From CAZUUO01 sp964622665 (GTDB lineage: Bacteria; Patescibacteriota; Patescibacteriia; Magasanikbacterales; GCA-002688135): 39,169 nucleotides of DNA. The stretch is from the NCBI GenBank assembly GCA_964622665.1, contig CAZUUO010000004.1, forward strand, positions 1-39,169, given 5' to 3'. The position numbers and the translations under genes are program-made. Below, piece after piece: positions 31,456 through 38,150 of this stretch (position 1 is its first letter; each line of letters begins with the position of its first letter). Under the pieces are notes generated by a model that saw nothing but the letters and a program-made list of their open reading frames with translations, searched no databases and had not been told where the DNA came from.

Positions 31456-32199
31456 ATGTATGTGTATTTGTACGACACATTTTTAAAGGACAAGAAACAT
31501 GCGGCATTCTTACAGAATTGTGAAAATCGCCTCACGGATTTTGGTATTTTTGGAAAAGTAATTCGCATTACCAGTTTTACAAACCCTGGAGCGATGTTAC
31601 AAGATGAAATGAGAAGAGGGGTAAAATCGGTTGTTATTGTGGGAAATGATGATACGTTTGCGCGTGTTATTTCTCGCAGCGCACATTTGCCACTTATTTT
31701 TGGTTTTATTCCGGTTGGTGAACATTCCGAAATGGCCCAAATTTTAGGAATTCCAACCAACGAAGGAGCTTGCGATGTGATTTCACGAAGAAAGATAGAA
31801 CGTGTTGATGTGGGGAGTATGAATGATCGTTTTTTCTTTCGCCAAATATTCATTGAAGGTGTGAAAGCGACAGTGGTCTGTGATAATATATTTTCAGTTG
31901 AAGCAAATGAAGAAGCTGAAATTGCGGTTTGTAATTTGGATGTACCAGCGTGGGTTGATAGAAAGCAGGTTCACCCACAGGATGGTTGTTTGAGTGTGTA
32001 TATCCGCCCTAGTAAGCGATCATTTTTTGGAAAAAAATTTGAAAAACCAACAATATTACAAGCGAAACATGTACAAATTAGAGGAGTAAAGCCATTTTTT
32101 TCTACTATTGACGGAATTCAAGCAAAGGAGCAATATATTGACGCACGGGTAACTGACAAAACCTTTTCAGTTATCGTGGGGAAGGAAAGAAAATTTTAA
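31456..32199 (+). CDS. Divergent diacylglycerol kinase-like protein
   Basis: 247 aa. The N-terminal part follows the DAGK/NAD-kinase fold: VVIVGNDDTFARVISRS (GNDDT at 63-67, where active enzymes have GGDGT) and IFGFIPVGEHSEMAQILGIP (84-100, where lipid kinases have P-x-GTGNDFAR-x-LGIP). The C-terminal domain is beta-rich, as in lipid kinases of the DgkB/YegS type. Both nucleotide-binding signatures are altered, so activity is doubtful; it may bind lipid or nucleotide. The ATG at 31456 has AAGAAAG upstream. It follows the bactofilin gene closely. Confidence 0.65.
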   Translation: MYVYLYDTFLKDKKHAAFLQNCENRLTDFGIFGKVIRITSFTNPGAMLQDEMRRGVKSVVIVGNDDTFARVISRSAHLPLIFGFIPVGEHSEMAQILGIPTNEGACDVISRRKIERVDVGSMNDRFFFRQIFIEGVKATVVCDNIFSVEANEEAEIAVCNLDVPAWVDRKQVHPQDGCLSVYIRPSKRSFFGKKFEKPTILQAKHVQIRGVKPFFSTIDGIQAKEQYIDARVTDKTFSVIVGKERKF

Positions 32200-32203
32200 G
32201 TGA

Positions 32204-32285
32204 GTCCGGGTGGCGGAATTGGTAGACGCACTAGCTTGAGGTGCTAGCGGGGCGACCCGTGGAGGTTCGAGTCCTCTCTCGGACA
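32204..32285 (+). tRNA. tRNA-Leu (anticodon GAG)
   Basis: 82 nt with a class II variable arm. Acceptor GTCCGGG/CTCGGAC (one G-U), anticodon stem CTAGC/GCTAG with loop TTGAGGT (anticodon GAG), T-loop TTCGAGT. CCA is not encoded. It starts 4 nt after the DAGK-like stop and has its own terminator. Confidence 0.93.
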
Positions 32286-32292
32286 TATGATG

Positions 32293-32319
32293 AAACTGAC
32301 GTAATGGTCAGTTTTTTCG
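32293..32319 (+). terminator. Terminator after tRNA-Leu
   Basis: AACTGAC/GTCAGTT stem with T6 tail. Confidence 0.88.
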
Positions 32320-32330
32320 TTGTCTTCGGG

Positions 32331-32359
32331 TTGACCCAATGTCTATTCCTTGATACGCT
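32331..32359 (+). promoter_or_regulatory. Promoter of the 243-aa orphan gene
   Basis: TTGACC (32331-32336), 17-nt spacer, extended -10 TGATACGCT (TACGCT at 32354-32359). The leader is about 64 nt. Near its end AACC (32404-32407) can pair with GGTT (32423-32426), part of the SD region GGGAGGTT. Confidence 0.55.
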
Positions 32360-32429
32360 ACCAAAAGCAATTCCATCAGGATGAAAGGAGGGAGTTGTAG
32401 TATAACCCTTTGCCCGCAGGGAGGTTTGT

Positions 32430-33161
32430 ATGCGCGGCATACGGATGGAGCGAAGATTAATACAGTATCTTCGTTCTATGGGTGCAGTAATTTATTCTAA
32501 TGAAACACTGGATCACCAAAAAATTGATTTTGTGTTTGCAGGTTTATTGGGAAATGGTGATGGATGTGTAGACGTGACGCGTGAAATAGCGATACAGCTG
32601 ACAACCGCACCGACAAATATTAGTAAGTTTGAAAAATTTGTTGCAATTAGTAATAGTTCAAGTTTTCCCTACACAAAAAAACTGTACATAGCAATGCCCC
32701 CACGGGGGATGACGGGTGAAAAAGTTCTTGCAATCATTTTCTCGATATTAGTATCTATCCAGTACAATCGTGAAGATGAAGCAAGCAGTAAGGACAAGGT
32801 TGCTTGTTTGATCTTTGCAGATTGTACCTATGCATTTACCAATGCAGAAGGATATAAAGAAATGGTGTATCGGGAATATAATTTGGTGGACGGCGTTGAC
32901 ACGCGGAACTTTATTCCACTGGGGACAAGGCTGACAGGCACTGTCTTTGCAACGTCTCTCCAAATGGATAGTGGGTATATGTTTGTGAACGCGGGAGGTC
33001 AAAGATTTTTTGTACACAAGCAAGATCAAAATAAACACATTTGGGACTTAATTCAGGTAAAAATATTAGCTAAAGAAGTAGTGCGCGTACAATTCATAAT
33101 AATGGATTATGCGGCACGAATTGGTGAAGGACAACGTGTTTGTATACAAGAAATTGCCTAA
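32430..33161 (+). CDS. Orphan protein: N-terminal nuclease-like region plus cold-shock-like OB domain
   Basis: 243 aa. The C-terminal third (about 166-243) reads like a cold-shock domain: GTV, then SGYMFV (181-186) at the place of RNP1 KGFGFI and FFVH (193-196) at the place of RNP2 VFVH, followed by VQFIIMDYAARIGEGQRV. It should bind single-stranded nucleic acid. The N-terminal part has an E7, D33 (KIDFVF) and REIAIQLTT (Q56) order that weakly recalls PD-(D/E)XK-like folds, but no full catalytic set is present. The SD GGGAGG lies 5 nt before the ATG. It is a solitary gene with its own promoter and terminator. Confidence 0.65.
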   Translation: MRGIRMERRLIQYLRSMGAVIYSNETLDHQKIDFVFAGLLGNGDGCVDVTREIAIQLTTAPTNISKFEKFVAISNSSSFPYTKKLYIAMPPRGMTGEKVLAIIFSILVSIQYNREDEASSKDKVACLIFADCTYAFTNAEGYKEMVYREYNLVDGVDTRNFIPLGTRLTGTVFATSLQMDSGYMFVNAGGQRFFVHKQDQNKHIWDLIQVKILAKEVVRVQFIIMDYAARIGEGQRVCIQEIA

Positions 33162-33168
33162 GGGGCAT

Positions 33169-33198
33169 AAACTCACGGATATGGTGAGTTTTTTATTT
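33169..33198 (+). terminator. Terminator of the 243-aa orphan gene
   Basis: AAACTCAC/GTGAGTTT-type stem with T5ATTT tail. Confidence 0.85.
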
Positions 33199-33254
33199 GG
33201 GGAAGGATACACTTGCAAAAAAAAGAAAGGTGGCGTAAGGTATTCACATATTAC

Positions 33255-33330
33255 GCGCCTATAGCTCAGCTGGTAGAGCGGCTCCCTCTTAAGGAGATGG
33301 TCGCAGGTTCGATCCCTGCTGGGCGCACCA
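33255..33330 (+). tRNA. tRNA-Lys (anticodon CTT)
   Basis: 76 nt including an encoded CCA. Acceptor GCGCCTA/TGGGCGC, D-stem GCTC/GAGC, anticodon loop CTCTTAA (anticodon CTT), T-arm GCAGG/CCTGC. The anticodon stem has one mismatch at its base (27-43). It is 17 nt before tRNA-Val and likely on the same transcript. Confidence 0.92.
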
Positions 33331-33347
33331 AGGTGAAAATATAATAT

Positions 33348-33424
33348 GGACAATTAGCTCAGTTGGTTAGAGCGACTGCTTTACACGCAGTAGGTCGTAG
33401 GTTCGACTCCTACATTGTCCACCA
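33348..33424 (+). tRNA. tRNA-Val (anticodon TAC)
   Basis: 77 nt including an encoded CCA. Acceptor GGACAAT/ATTGTCC, anticodon stem ACTGC/GCAGT with loop TTTACAC (anticodon TAC), T-stem GTAGG/CCTAC. It is followed by a terminator. Confidence 0.95.
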
Positions 33425-33426
33425 AA

Positions 33427-33456
33427 ACTCCTCCGAATATATTCGGGGGATTTTTG
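33427..33456 (+). terminator. Terminator of the tRNA-Lys/tRNA-Val unit
   Basis: TCCTCCGAAT/ATTCGGGGGA stem with a TTTTTGTTTT tail. Confidence 0.88.
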
Positions 33457-33498
33457 TTTTATCCACCGTTATTTTAAAACAATACATTCAAAATTTGG

Positions 33499-33504
33499 TA
33501 TACT
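33499..33504 (+). promoter_or_regulatory. -10 box upstream of the 254-aa surface protein gene
   Basis: TTTGGTATACT resembles the TGTGGTATACT element of other genes, but lies 32 nt before the ATG, so this gene has a short leader without SD. Confidence 0.4.
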
Positions 33505-33536
33505 ATAAATAACTAAATTTTTATTTTACATATTGT

Positions 33537-34301
33537 ATGCCTCCAAAACGTTATTCTCAGCCGAAAAAATCACAAGTAGATCTTGAAATTACCACAGCTC
33601 AAAAAGTGATGTTGGGTGTTGCGTTATTGGCAAGTATTGGAGCATTTGCTGCAGGGTTTGCTGCGATTCCAAATGCGAATTGCAACAAGGGAGATAAAAA
33701 TTGTTTTACAAAAACAGGATTAGTTACAACAAGCATAAAGACTGGACAAGTTACAACATCGATTAAAACTTCACAGACAACTACCCAACCAAAACTACCG
33801 ACAAGTAGCGTTACAATGAACGCAGAGAAAGTTCTTGCAGGAAGTTTGGTTGTAGCAGAAGAAAATGTGGCAGGTGGCGTATACTATAAGGGAGTTGATG
33901 GAAAGTTTGCTAAATTTGAAAATTTGGAAGCATTCAAGACATGGTTATCATCAGTAAAATACAATACTACCTTTATTAAGGTTCCACAAAAACAAATAAA
34001 TCACTTCCTTAGTGGTCAAAGAATCCTCTTAAGACCGGGTAGTAAATTATTAAAAGTAGAATCAGATAATGCGGTATTGTATGTGTGTGAAAAAGATAGT
34101 ATTTGTCGTGTGGGTGACGCCGTAACTGCAACTGGTTTAATGGGAAATAACTGGAATAATAATGTGTTGAGTATTACAAAAACTGAAGAGGGTTTATATA
34201 AGAAAGTTAAAACTCTTTCTAATGGGGATGATATAAATATTTATAAACAAAAATATTTGTTAAATAAATATCCAAGCATTGATAAATATCTCGGTCTCTA
34301 A
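33537..34301 (+). CDS. Membrane-anchored surface protein, 254 aa
   Basis: One membrane helix (24-44) follows a basic N-terminus, with the rest outside the cell. Two direct repeats (LVTTSIKTG and QVTTSIKTS, 62-79) form a Thr/Ser-rich linker. The outer domain has GGVYYKGVDGK, ILLRPGSKLLKVES and LMGNNWNNNVLSI, an order that recalls the repeat module common in patescibacterial surface proteins (consensus like YYxGxDGKRYxF, then TYRPGxKLVKI and YGxNWN). It seems to be a single, diverged copy. Four cysteines lie in two pairs (C49/C56 and C182/C187), possibly disulfides. A link to attachment is inferred only. Confidence 0.6.
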   Translation: MPPKRYSQPKKSQVDLEITTAQKVMLGVALLASIGAFAAGFAAIPNANCNKGDKNCFTKTGLVTTSIKTGQVTTSIKTSQTTTQPKLPTSSVTMNAEKVLAGSLVVAEENVAGGVYYKGVDGKFAKFENLEAFKTWLSSVKYNTTFIKVPQKQINHFLSGQRILLRPGSKLLKVESDNAVLYVCEKDSICRVGDAVTATGLMGNNWNNNVLSITKTEEGLYKKVKTLSNGDDINIYKQKYLLNKYPSIDKYLGL

Positions 34302-34304
34302 TAA

Positions 34305-34331
34305 CAAACCGCTACGAAAGTAGCGGTTTTT
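34305..34331 (+). terminator. Terminator of the 254-aa surface protein gene
   Basis: AACCGCTAC/GTAGCGGTT stem with a stable GAAA tetraloop and T5 tail. The next ATG is 6 nt further on. Confidence 0.88.
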
Positions 34332-34336
34332 AGTGT

Positions 34337-35863
34337 ATGAAAAAATGGGTAGATGACATGAAAAAATATTGGTGGGCTTATCTCTTGCTGCCAATCACGT
34401 TGGTCGTTAACCCATGGGGGTATGATGCTTTTGAAAATGAAAAAGTAAGTATTTTGTTACTAGCTTGTTCGTTTGTTCTCCCAACAGTTGTAAGAAATCG
34501 AAAAGTAATACTCCAAGAAATTACATCAGCAAGTTATAAAACACCAAGTTTGTATTATTCGTTATATGTGGGGTGGGGAACGGTTGCAACGCTATTTTCG
34601 GTTGCACCGATTCGTTCATTAACGGGGAGCATGTTACGAAGAGAAGGATTGATTACGGTCTTACTTGGTTTTGTTTGGTATTGGTATCTTCGTTTGCAAA
34701 AGAAGGATGATGAAAAGTTGCTTAAAATATTCGGTATAGTAAGTATTGTGATTACTGTATTAACAAGCGCCTTGGCGTTAGCACAATTGCAAGTTGGGAA
34801 TTTTATATACACCGATATTCCCCTCATTGATACTGATAAACCGTTGTATTTATTGCGGCCATCGTCTACCTTTGGGCATCCACTGTATTTTGCAATAGCT
34901 ATCATGACGTTATTACCATTTGCTTACGCATATCTTAAAACCCAAACAAACAAAATAAAATACACCCTGCTGGTTATGGTAGGAAGCGTTATGGTTCCTG
35001 CGTTATATGTAACCCGTAGTCGAGTAGTCATCGTGATGGCGGTAATATGGATTGCTGCGTATCTCTACCAAAATTGGAATAAAAAAAATGCGTTGTTATT
35101 GTGTGGAGTTTTAGTTATAAGCGGGGGAGCGTTGTTTGTAAATAGTAATATTCGTAAGGTGTACTTACGACTACCGTCAGTAGTTGTGCGGTTGTATGAA
35201 TGGAAGTATGGAATTTCATATATTATCAAGAGTCCATTTTTTGGTTATGGATTTGAAACCTACGATGTTTTTTCTGTTGCACGTGAACGAAAAGAAGGTG
35301 AACCAAATGATGGAATAGCAGATAGGCTCCATATCTGGTTACTGGATATACCATGGGAAACAGGGATTCCTTCACTTATATTTTATGGAGGAATGTGGTT
35401 TTTGGTGCTTTCCCCAAGAAAAAAAAGAGAGGGAATAACTGCTGCTGCATATTACGCGAGCGCACAATATATGTGTGCAATGTTAACGATGTTTAATTTT
35501 TCATTTGGATTTTATATAGTGCCGTTATTACTTGCATTACTCGATGCACCTCTAGTGCAAAATAGAGAGAAGAATAGTTGGGGAATGTATGTGGGAAGTG
35601 TTGGATTGGGAGTTATTGCTATAGCACCATCAATTTCATTAGTGCTTTTGTATCGCTGTATCGTACCAGATCAATTTGATGGGGAACGGGCACGCATTGA
35701 TTGCCATGTCGCAAGAAAAATAACACCGTGGTATGGAGAATTGTATATGTTTGAACGTGATACGTTAAAAAATGACGAAACCACACAAGATGCCCGAGTG
35801 CAACTCATGGAAACAGCACGAAAGGTTGGTGCACCATCATATAAAAACCTGTCCCCAGAATAG
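34337..35863 (+). CDS. O-antigen ligase / Wzy polymerase family protein
   Basis: 508 aa with about eleven membrane helices. The central part has the O-antigen ligase-like features: HPLYFAIAIMTLLPFAYAY, an arginine pair in VTRSRVVIVMAVIW, and the large loop PFFGYGFETYDVF followed by RLHIWLLDIPWETG. The C-terminal 65 residues are soluble and charged. Members transfer or polymerise lipid-linked glycans on the outer face of the membrane, including protein glycosylation. It starts 6 nt after a terminator, with an alternative ATG at 34358. It may use lipid carriers recycled by UppP. The family is fairly firm; ligase versus polymerase is open. Confidence 0.75.
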   Translation: MKKWVDDMKKYWWAYLLLPITLVVNPWGYDAFENEKVSILLLACSFVLPTVVRNRKVILQEITSASYKTPSLYYSLYVGWGTVATLFSVAPIRSLTGSMLRREGLITVLLGFVWYWYLRLQKKDDEKLLKIFGIVSIVITVLTSALALAQLQVGNFIYTDIPLIDTDKPLYLLRPSSTFGHPLYFAIAIMTLLPFAYAYLKTQTNKIKYTLLVMVGSVMVPALYVTRSRVVIVMAVIWIAAYLYQNWNKKNALLLCGVLVISGGALFVNSNIRKVYLRLPSVVVRLYEWKYGISYIIKSPFFGYGFETYDVFSVARERKEGEPNDGIADRLHIWLLDIPWETGIPSLIFYGGMWFLVLSPRKKREGITAAAYYASAQYMCAMLTMFNFSFGFYIVPLLLALLDAPLVQNREKNSWGMYVGSVGLGVIAIAPSISLVLLYRCIVPDQFDGERARIDCHVARKITPWYGELYMFERDTLKNDETTQDARVQLMETARKVGAPSYKNLSPE

Positions 35864-35874
35864 GAGGGGTAAAA

Positions 35875-35885
35875 TGTGGTATACT
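35875..35885 (+). promoter_or_regulatory. Extended -10 promoter TGTGGTATACT
   Basis: It is identical to the elements at 3284 and 18549, ends 8 nt before the ATG at 35894 and predicts a leaderless mRNA. Confidence 0.65.
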
Positions 35886-35893
35886 ATCTGCAT

Positions 35894-37087
35894 ATGGATG
35901 TGAATGTTTTTGGAAATTATTCAGCAACTGTATATTTTGCCTTAGCATTAGGAATTTTGTATTGGGCATGGACATTCATACAAAAAAACAGAGTGGGAGG
36001 TGAGAGGATTTCATTGTTTAGTAAAAAAAGTAGTAGTCATGAATTGCCTTTTTGTACTGATTTATTAGCAAAAGCTCGAGAAGGGAAAATGGATCCTGTC
36101 ATCGGTCGCACCGAAGAAATCGATCGAGTCATTCATATATTATCTCGAAGAACTAAAAATAATCCGTTATTGGTTGGACCAGCGGGTGTTGGAAAAACAG
36201 CCATTGTTGAAGGTTTGGCGGTAAAAATTGCCAGTGGCGACATTCCCGAGTATTTAAAATCAAAAAAAGTATTCTCATTAAATATTACAGAGTTATTATC
36301 AGGGACTCGCTATCGCGGTGATTTTGAAAAAAGAGTATTCGAATTATTGCAATCGTTAGAACAAAGTGAACGAGGTATTATTTTGTTTGTAGATGAAATT
36401 CACATGTTGGTGCAAACAAAAGGAACAGAAGGTGCGTTGAACATTACGGACATTTTAAAACCATCGTTGGCAAGAGGTGAATTGCAAATTATTGGTGCAA
36501 CAAGTAATAAGGAGTATGACGAATATATTGCACCCGATGAAACGCTCGAGCGTCGTTTCCAAGTGGTAACCGTAGGAGAACCGACAGTAAAAGATGCAAT
36601 TGAGATTGTAAAAGGAGTCAAACAGCATTATGAATTATTTCATGATGTCGCAATTGACGATAAGGCTGTTGAAGCGGCAGTGCGCTTATCACACGAGTAT
36701 ATTAAAAAAAGAAAACTACCTGATAAGGCGATTGATTTAATAGATGAAGCGGCAGCCGCGTTAAAAGTGCGAGCAACACAAGCACCAAACTCCGCTTTGG
36801 CTTTGTTGCATGGCGCATCATATCAAACGCGATGTGAATTTGATGAGTGTCCAGTAGAACTCATAGAATTACGCACTCAACTGAAAAAATATCGTAAAGA
36901 TGAAAAGAGAAAATTAACCAAATTCCAACTGGAGTCATTGCATAAAAAAATGTTAGAGACTGTAACGCGCATTGAGGAAATTGAAAAAACATTACAAAAG
37001 AAAGAAGGGAAGCCAATGGTTACGGCGATGGAGATTAAAAAAATTGTTGCTGATTGGGTACATATGCCATTGGCAGATATTCATTAG
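35894..37087 (+). CDS. Membrane-tethered single-ring Clp (ClpB/ClpC NBD1-like) ATPase
   Basis: 397 aa. An N-terminal membrane helix (11-29) replaces the usual Clp N-domain. One AAA+ module follows: DPVIGRTEEIDRVIHILSRR, Walker A GPAGVGKT (95-102), the substrate-loop region SGTRYRGDFEKR, Walker B ILFVDEIHML, and LERRFQ with the arginine finger. After the alpha-helical lid and a short helical middle part it ends at KKIVADWVHMPLADI, the point where full-length ClpB/C passes into the second AAA+ ring. The second ring, and any ClpP loop there, is absent. It probably remodels proteins at the membrane. It has a leaderless-type start; the next gene begins 1 nt after its stop. Confidence 0.82.
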   Translation: MDVNVFGNYSATVYFALALGILYWAWTFIQKNRVGGERISLFSKKSSSHELPFCTDLLAKAREGKMDPVIGRTEEIDRVIHILSRRTKNNPLLVGPAGVGKTAIVEGLAVKIASGDIPEYLKSKKVFSLNITELLSGTRYRGDFEKRVFELLQSLEQSERGIILFVDEIHMLVQTKGTEGALNITDILKPSLARGELQIIGATSNKEYDEYIAPDETLERRFQVVTVGEPTVKDAIEIVKGVKQHYELFHDVAIDDKAVEAAVRLSHEYIKKRKLPDKAIDLIDEAAAALKVRATQAPNSALALLHGASYQTRCEFDECPVELIELRTQLKKYRKDEKRKLTKFQLESLHKKMLETVTRIEEIEKTLQKKEGKPMVTAMEIKKIVADWVHMPLADIH

Positions 37088-37088
37088 T

Positions 37089-37331
37089 ATGGGAATAGTA
37101 ATTGGATTGGTAGTTATTGGTATTGGTGCACTCATGGTTATTAAATCAGAAGGTTTTTTAACGACGTTTGGCATGATTCCCTGGGCTGAAAGTAATTTGA
37201 GTGGTGGTTCACTCATGTTTTATAAACTATTGGGAATCATAGCTATTGTTGGGGGAATATTAGGTGCAACGGGTTTATTTGGGGATTTAGTTTTGTGGTT
37301 ACTGTCGCCATTATTTAGAAGTCGCGTATAA
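37089..37331 (+). CDS. Small two-helix membrane protein, 80 aa
   Basis: Two membrane helices: MGIVIGLVVIGIGALMVI at the very start and about residues 43-72 near the C-terminus (LLGIIAIVGGILGATG). A short loop with TTFGMIPWAESNLSGG lies between. Its ATG is separated from the Clp-like stop by one base, so it is co-translated with that ATPase and could be its membrane partner. No SD other than that within the ATPase coding end is visible. The function is unknown. Confidence 0.75.
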   Translation: MGIVIGLVVIGIGALMVIKSEGFLTTFGMIPWAESNLSGGSLMFYKLLGIIAIVGGILGATGLFGDLVLWLLSPLFRSRV

Positions 37332-37338
37332 TTTTGCG

Positions 37339-37367
37339 TTGACAAAAACAGGAAAAAACGATACAGT
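37339..37367 (+). promoter_or_regulatory. Promoter of the 127-aa membrane protein gene and yraN
   Basis: TTGACA (37339-37344), 17-nt spacer, TACAGT (37362-37367). It ends 9 nt before the ATG, so the mRNA is nearly leaderless in spite of a full -35. Confidence 0.65.
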
Positions 37368-37376
37368 GCACGTACT

Positions 37377-37760
37377 ATGAACTTCGCACAATTATTCTCA
37401 TTTTCATACTGGTTTGAACGAGTGTTTCCAATGACACAAGCATCAATGCTTATTTTTGCTGGTGCATGCGCAGTATTCATTGTATTGGGATATGTGATGT
37501 TACGAAAATCACAAAAAAATACCGTACAACAAGTTTTAGCACGTGGCGCGATGCAATTAGGAGTAGTGGAAGCTGTTTGGTTATTTTTTCACTATCAAGA
37601 AATTCCACTAGTGTGGCAACGAGGAGTTGCATTATTGGCAGGACTTTGGGTAATTGCAAAAACAGCAAAAGCTTACTACTTAGTGGTAAAAGTATTACCA
37701 TCAAAGCGTGCGGCAAATACCGCGCAAGAATTGAAAGCTAAATATTTACGTTCTCGCTAA
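37377..37760 (+). CDS. Small membrane protein, 127 aa
   Basis: Two to three membrane helices: about residues 22-40 (MLIFAGACAVFIVLGYVML), 57-70 and 80-104. The C-terminus is basic (NTAQELKAKYLRSR). It has no motif that I recognise. It is the first gene of a unit with the YraN-like nuclease (6-nt gap). The promoter is near consensus and the leader is close to zero. The function is unknown. Confidence 0.75.
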   Translation: MNFAQLFSFSYWFERVFPMTQASMLIFAGACAVFIVLGYVMLRKSQKNTVQQVLARGAMQLGVVEAVWLFFHYQEIPLVWQRGVALLAGLWVIAKTAKAYYLVVKVLPSKRAANTAQELKAKYLRSR

Positions 37761-37766
37761 GATATT

Positions 37767-38123
37767 ATGAATGGAGGTATTGGAAAAACGGGTGAATTGA
37801 TTGCCGCCCGTTTTTTAATTCAAAAAGGGTACGAGTTAGTCGCAAAAAATTATTGGACAAAATGGGGCGAGGTAGATCTTATTGCAAAAAAAGACGAGGT
37901 CTTAGTTTTTATCGAAGTGAAAACGACGACACTCAATAGTGCATATCAGGCCGAAGAACGAGTTGACGCAAAAAAATTAGAAAAATGCATGAAGGCGGCA
38001 ACGCGTTATTTACAAGAGGGGGATCATGAAGGTGATATGGTGCGGTTTGATGTAATTGCAGTAACCTTGGATGAAAAAACAAAAGAAGCGCACGTAAAAC
38101 ATTTTGAAAATATTACTGCATAA
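37767..38123 (+). CDS. YraN (UPF0102) family endonuclease-like protein
   Basis: 118 aa with the family pattern: GKTGELIAARFLIQKGY, KNYWTKWGEVDLIAKK and FIEVKTTTLNS. E (in GELIA), D (in EVDLIA) and E-x-K (in IEVKT) make a PD-(D/E)XK nuclease active site. Family members are linked to DNA repair or uptake, with no settled role. Length is typical. It is co-transcribed with the preceding membrane protein and ends at a bidirectional terminator. Confidence 0.9.
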   Translation: MNGGIGKTGELIAARFLIQKGYELVAKNYWTKWGEVDLIAKKDEVLVFIEVKTTTLNSAYQAEERVDAKKLEKCMKAATRYLQEGDHEGDMVRFDVIAVTLDEKTKEAHVKHFENITA

Positions 38124-38124
38124 A

Positions 38125-38150
38125 TAAAAAAACCTCGTGAATCACGAGGG
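38125..38150. terminator. Bidirectional terminator between convergent genes
   Basis: CCTCGTGA/TCACGAGG perfect stem (38133-38148). On the minus strand it is followed by T7. It contains the TGA stop of the minus-strand gene. It serves yraN (plus) less clearly. Confidence 0.8.

Noticed and set aside
32381..32494. A 37-codon upstream frame in the leader of the 243-aa orphan
   Set aside because: No SD precedes its ATG and it runs out of frame into the main gene.
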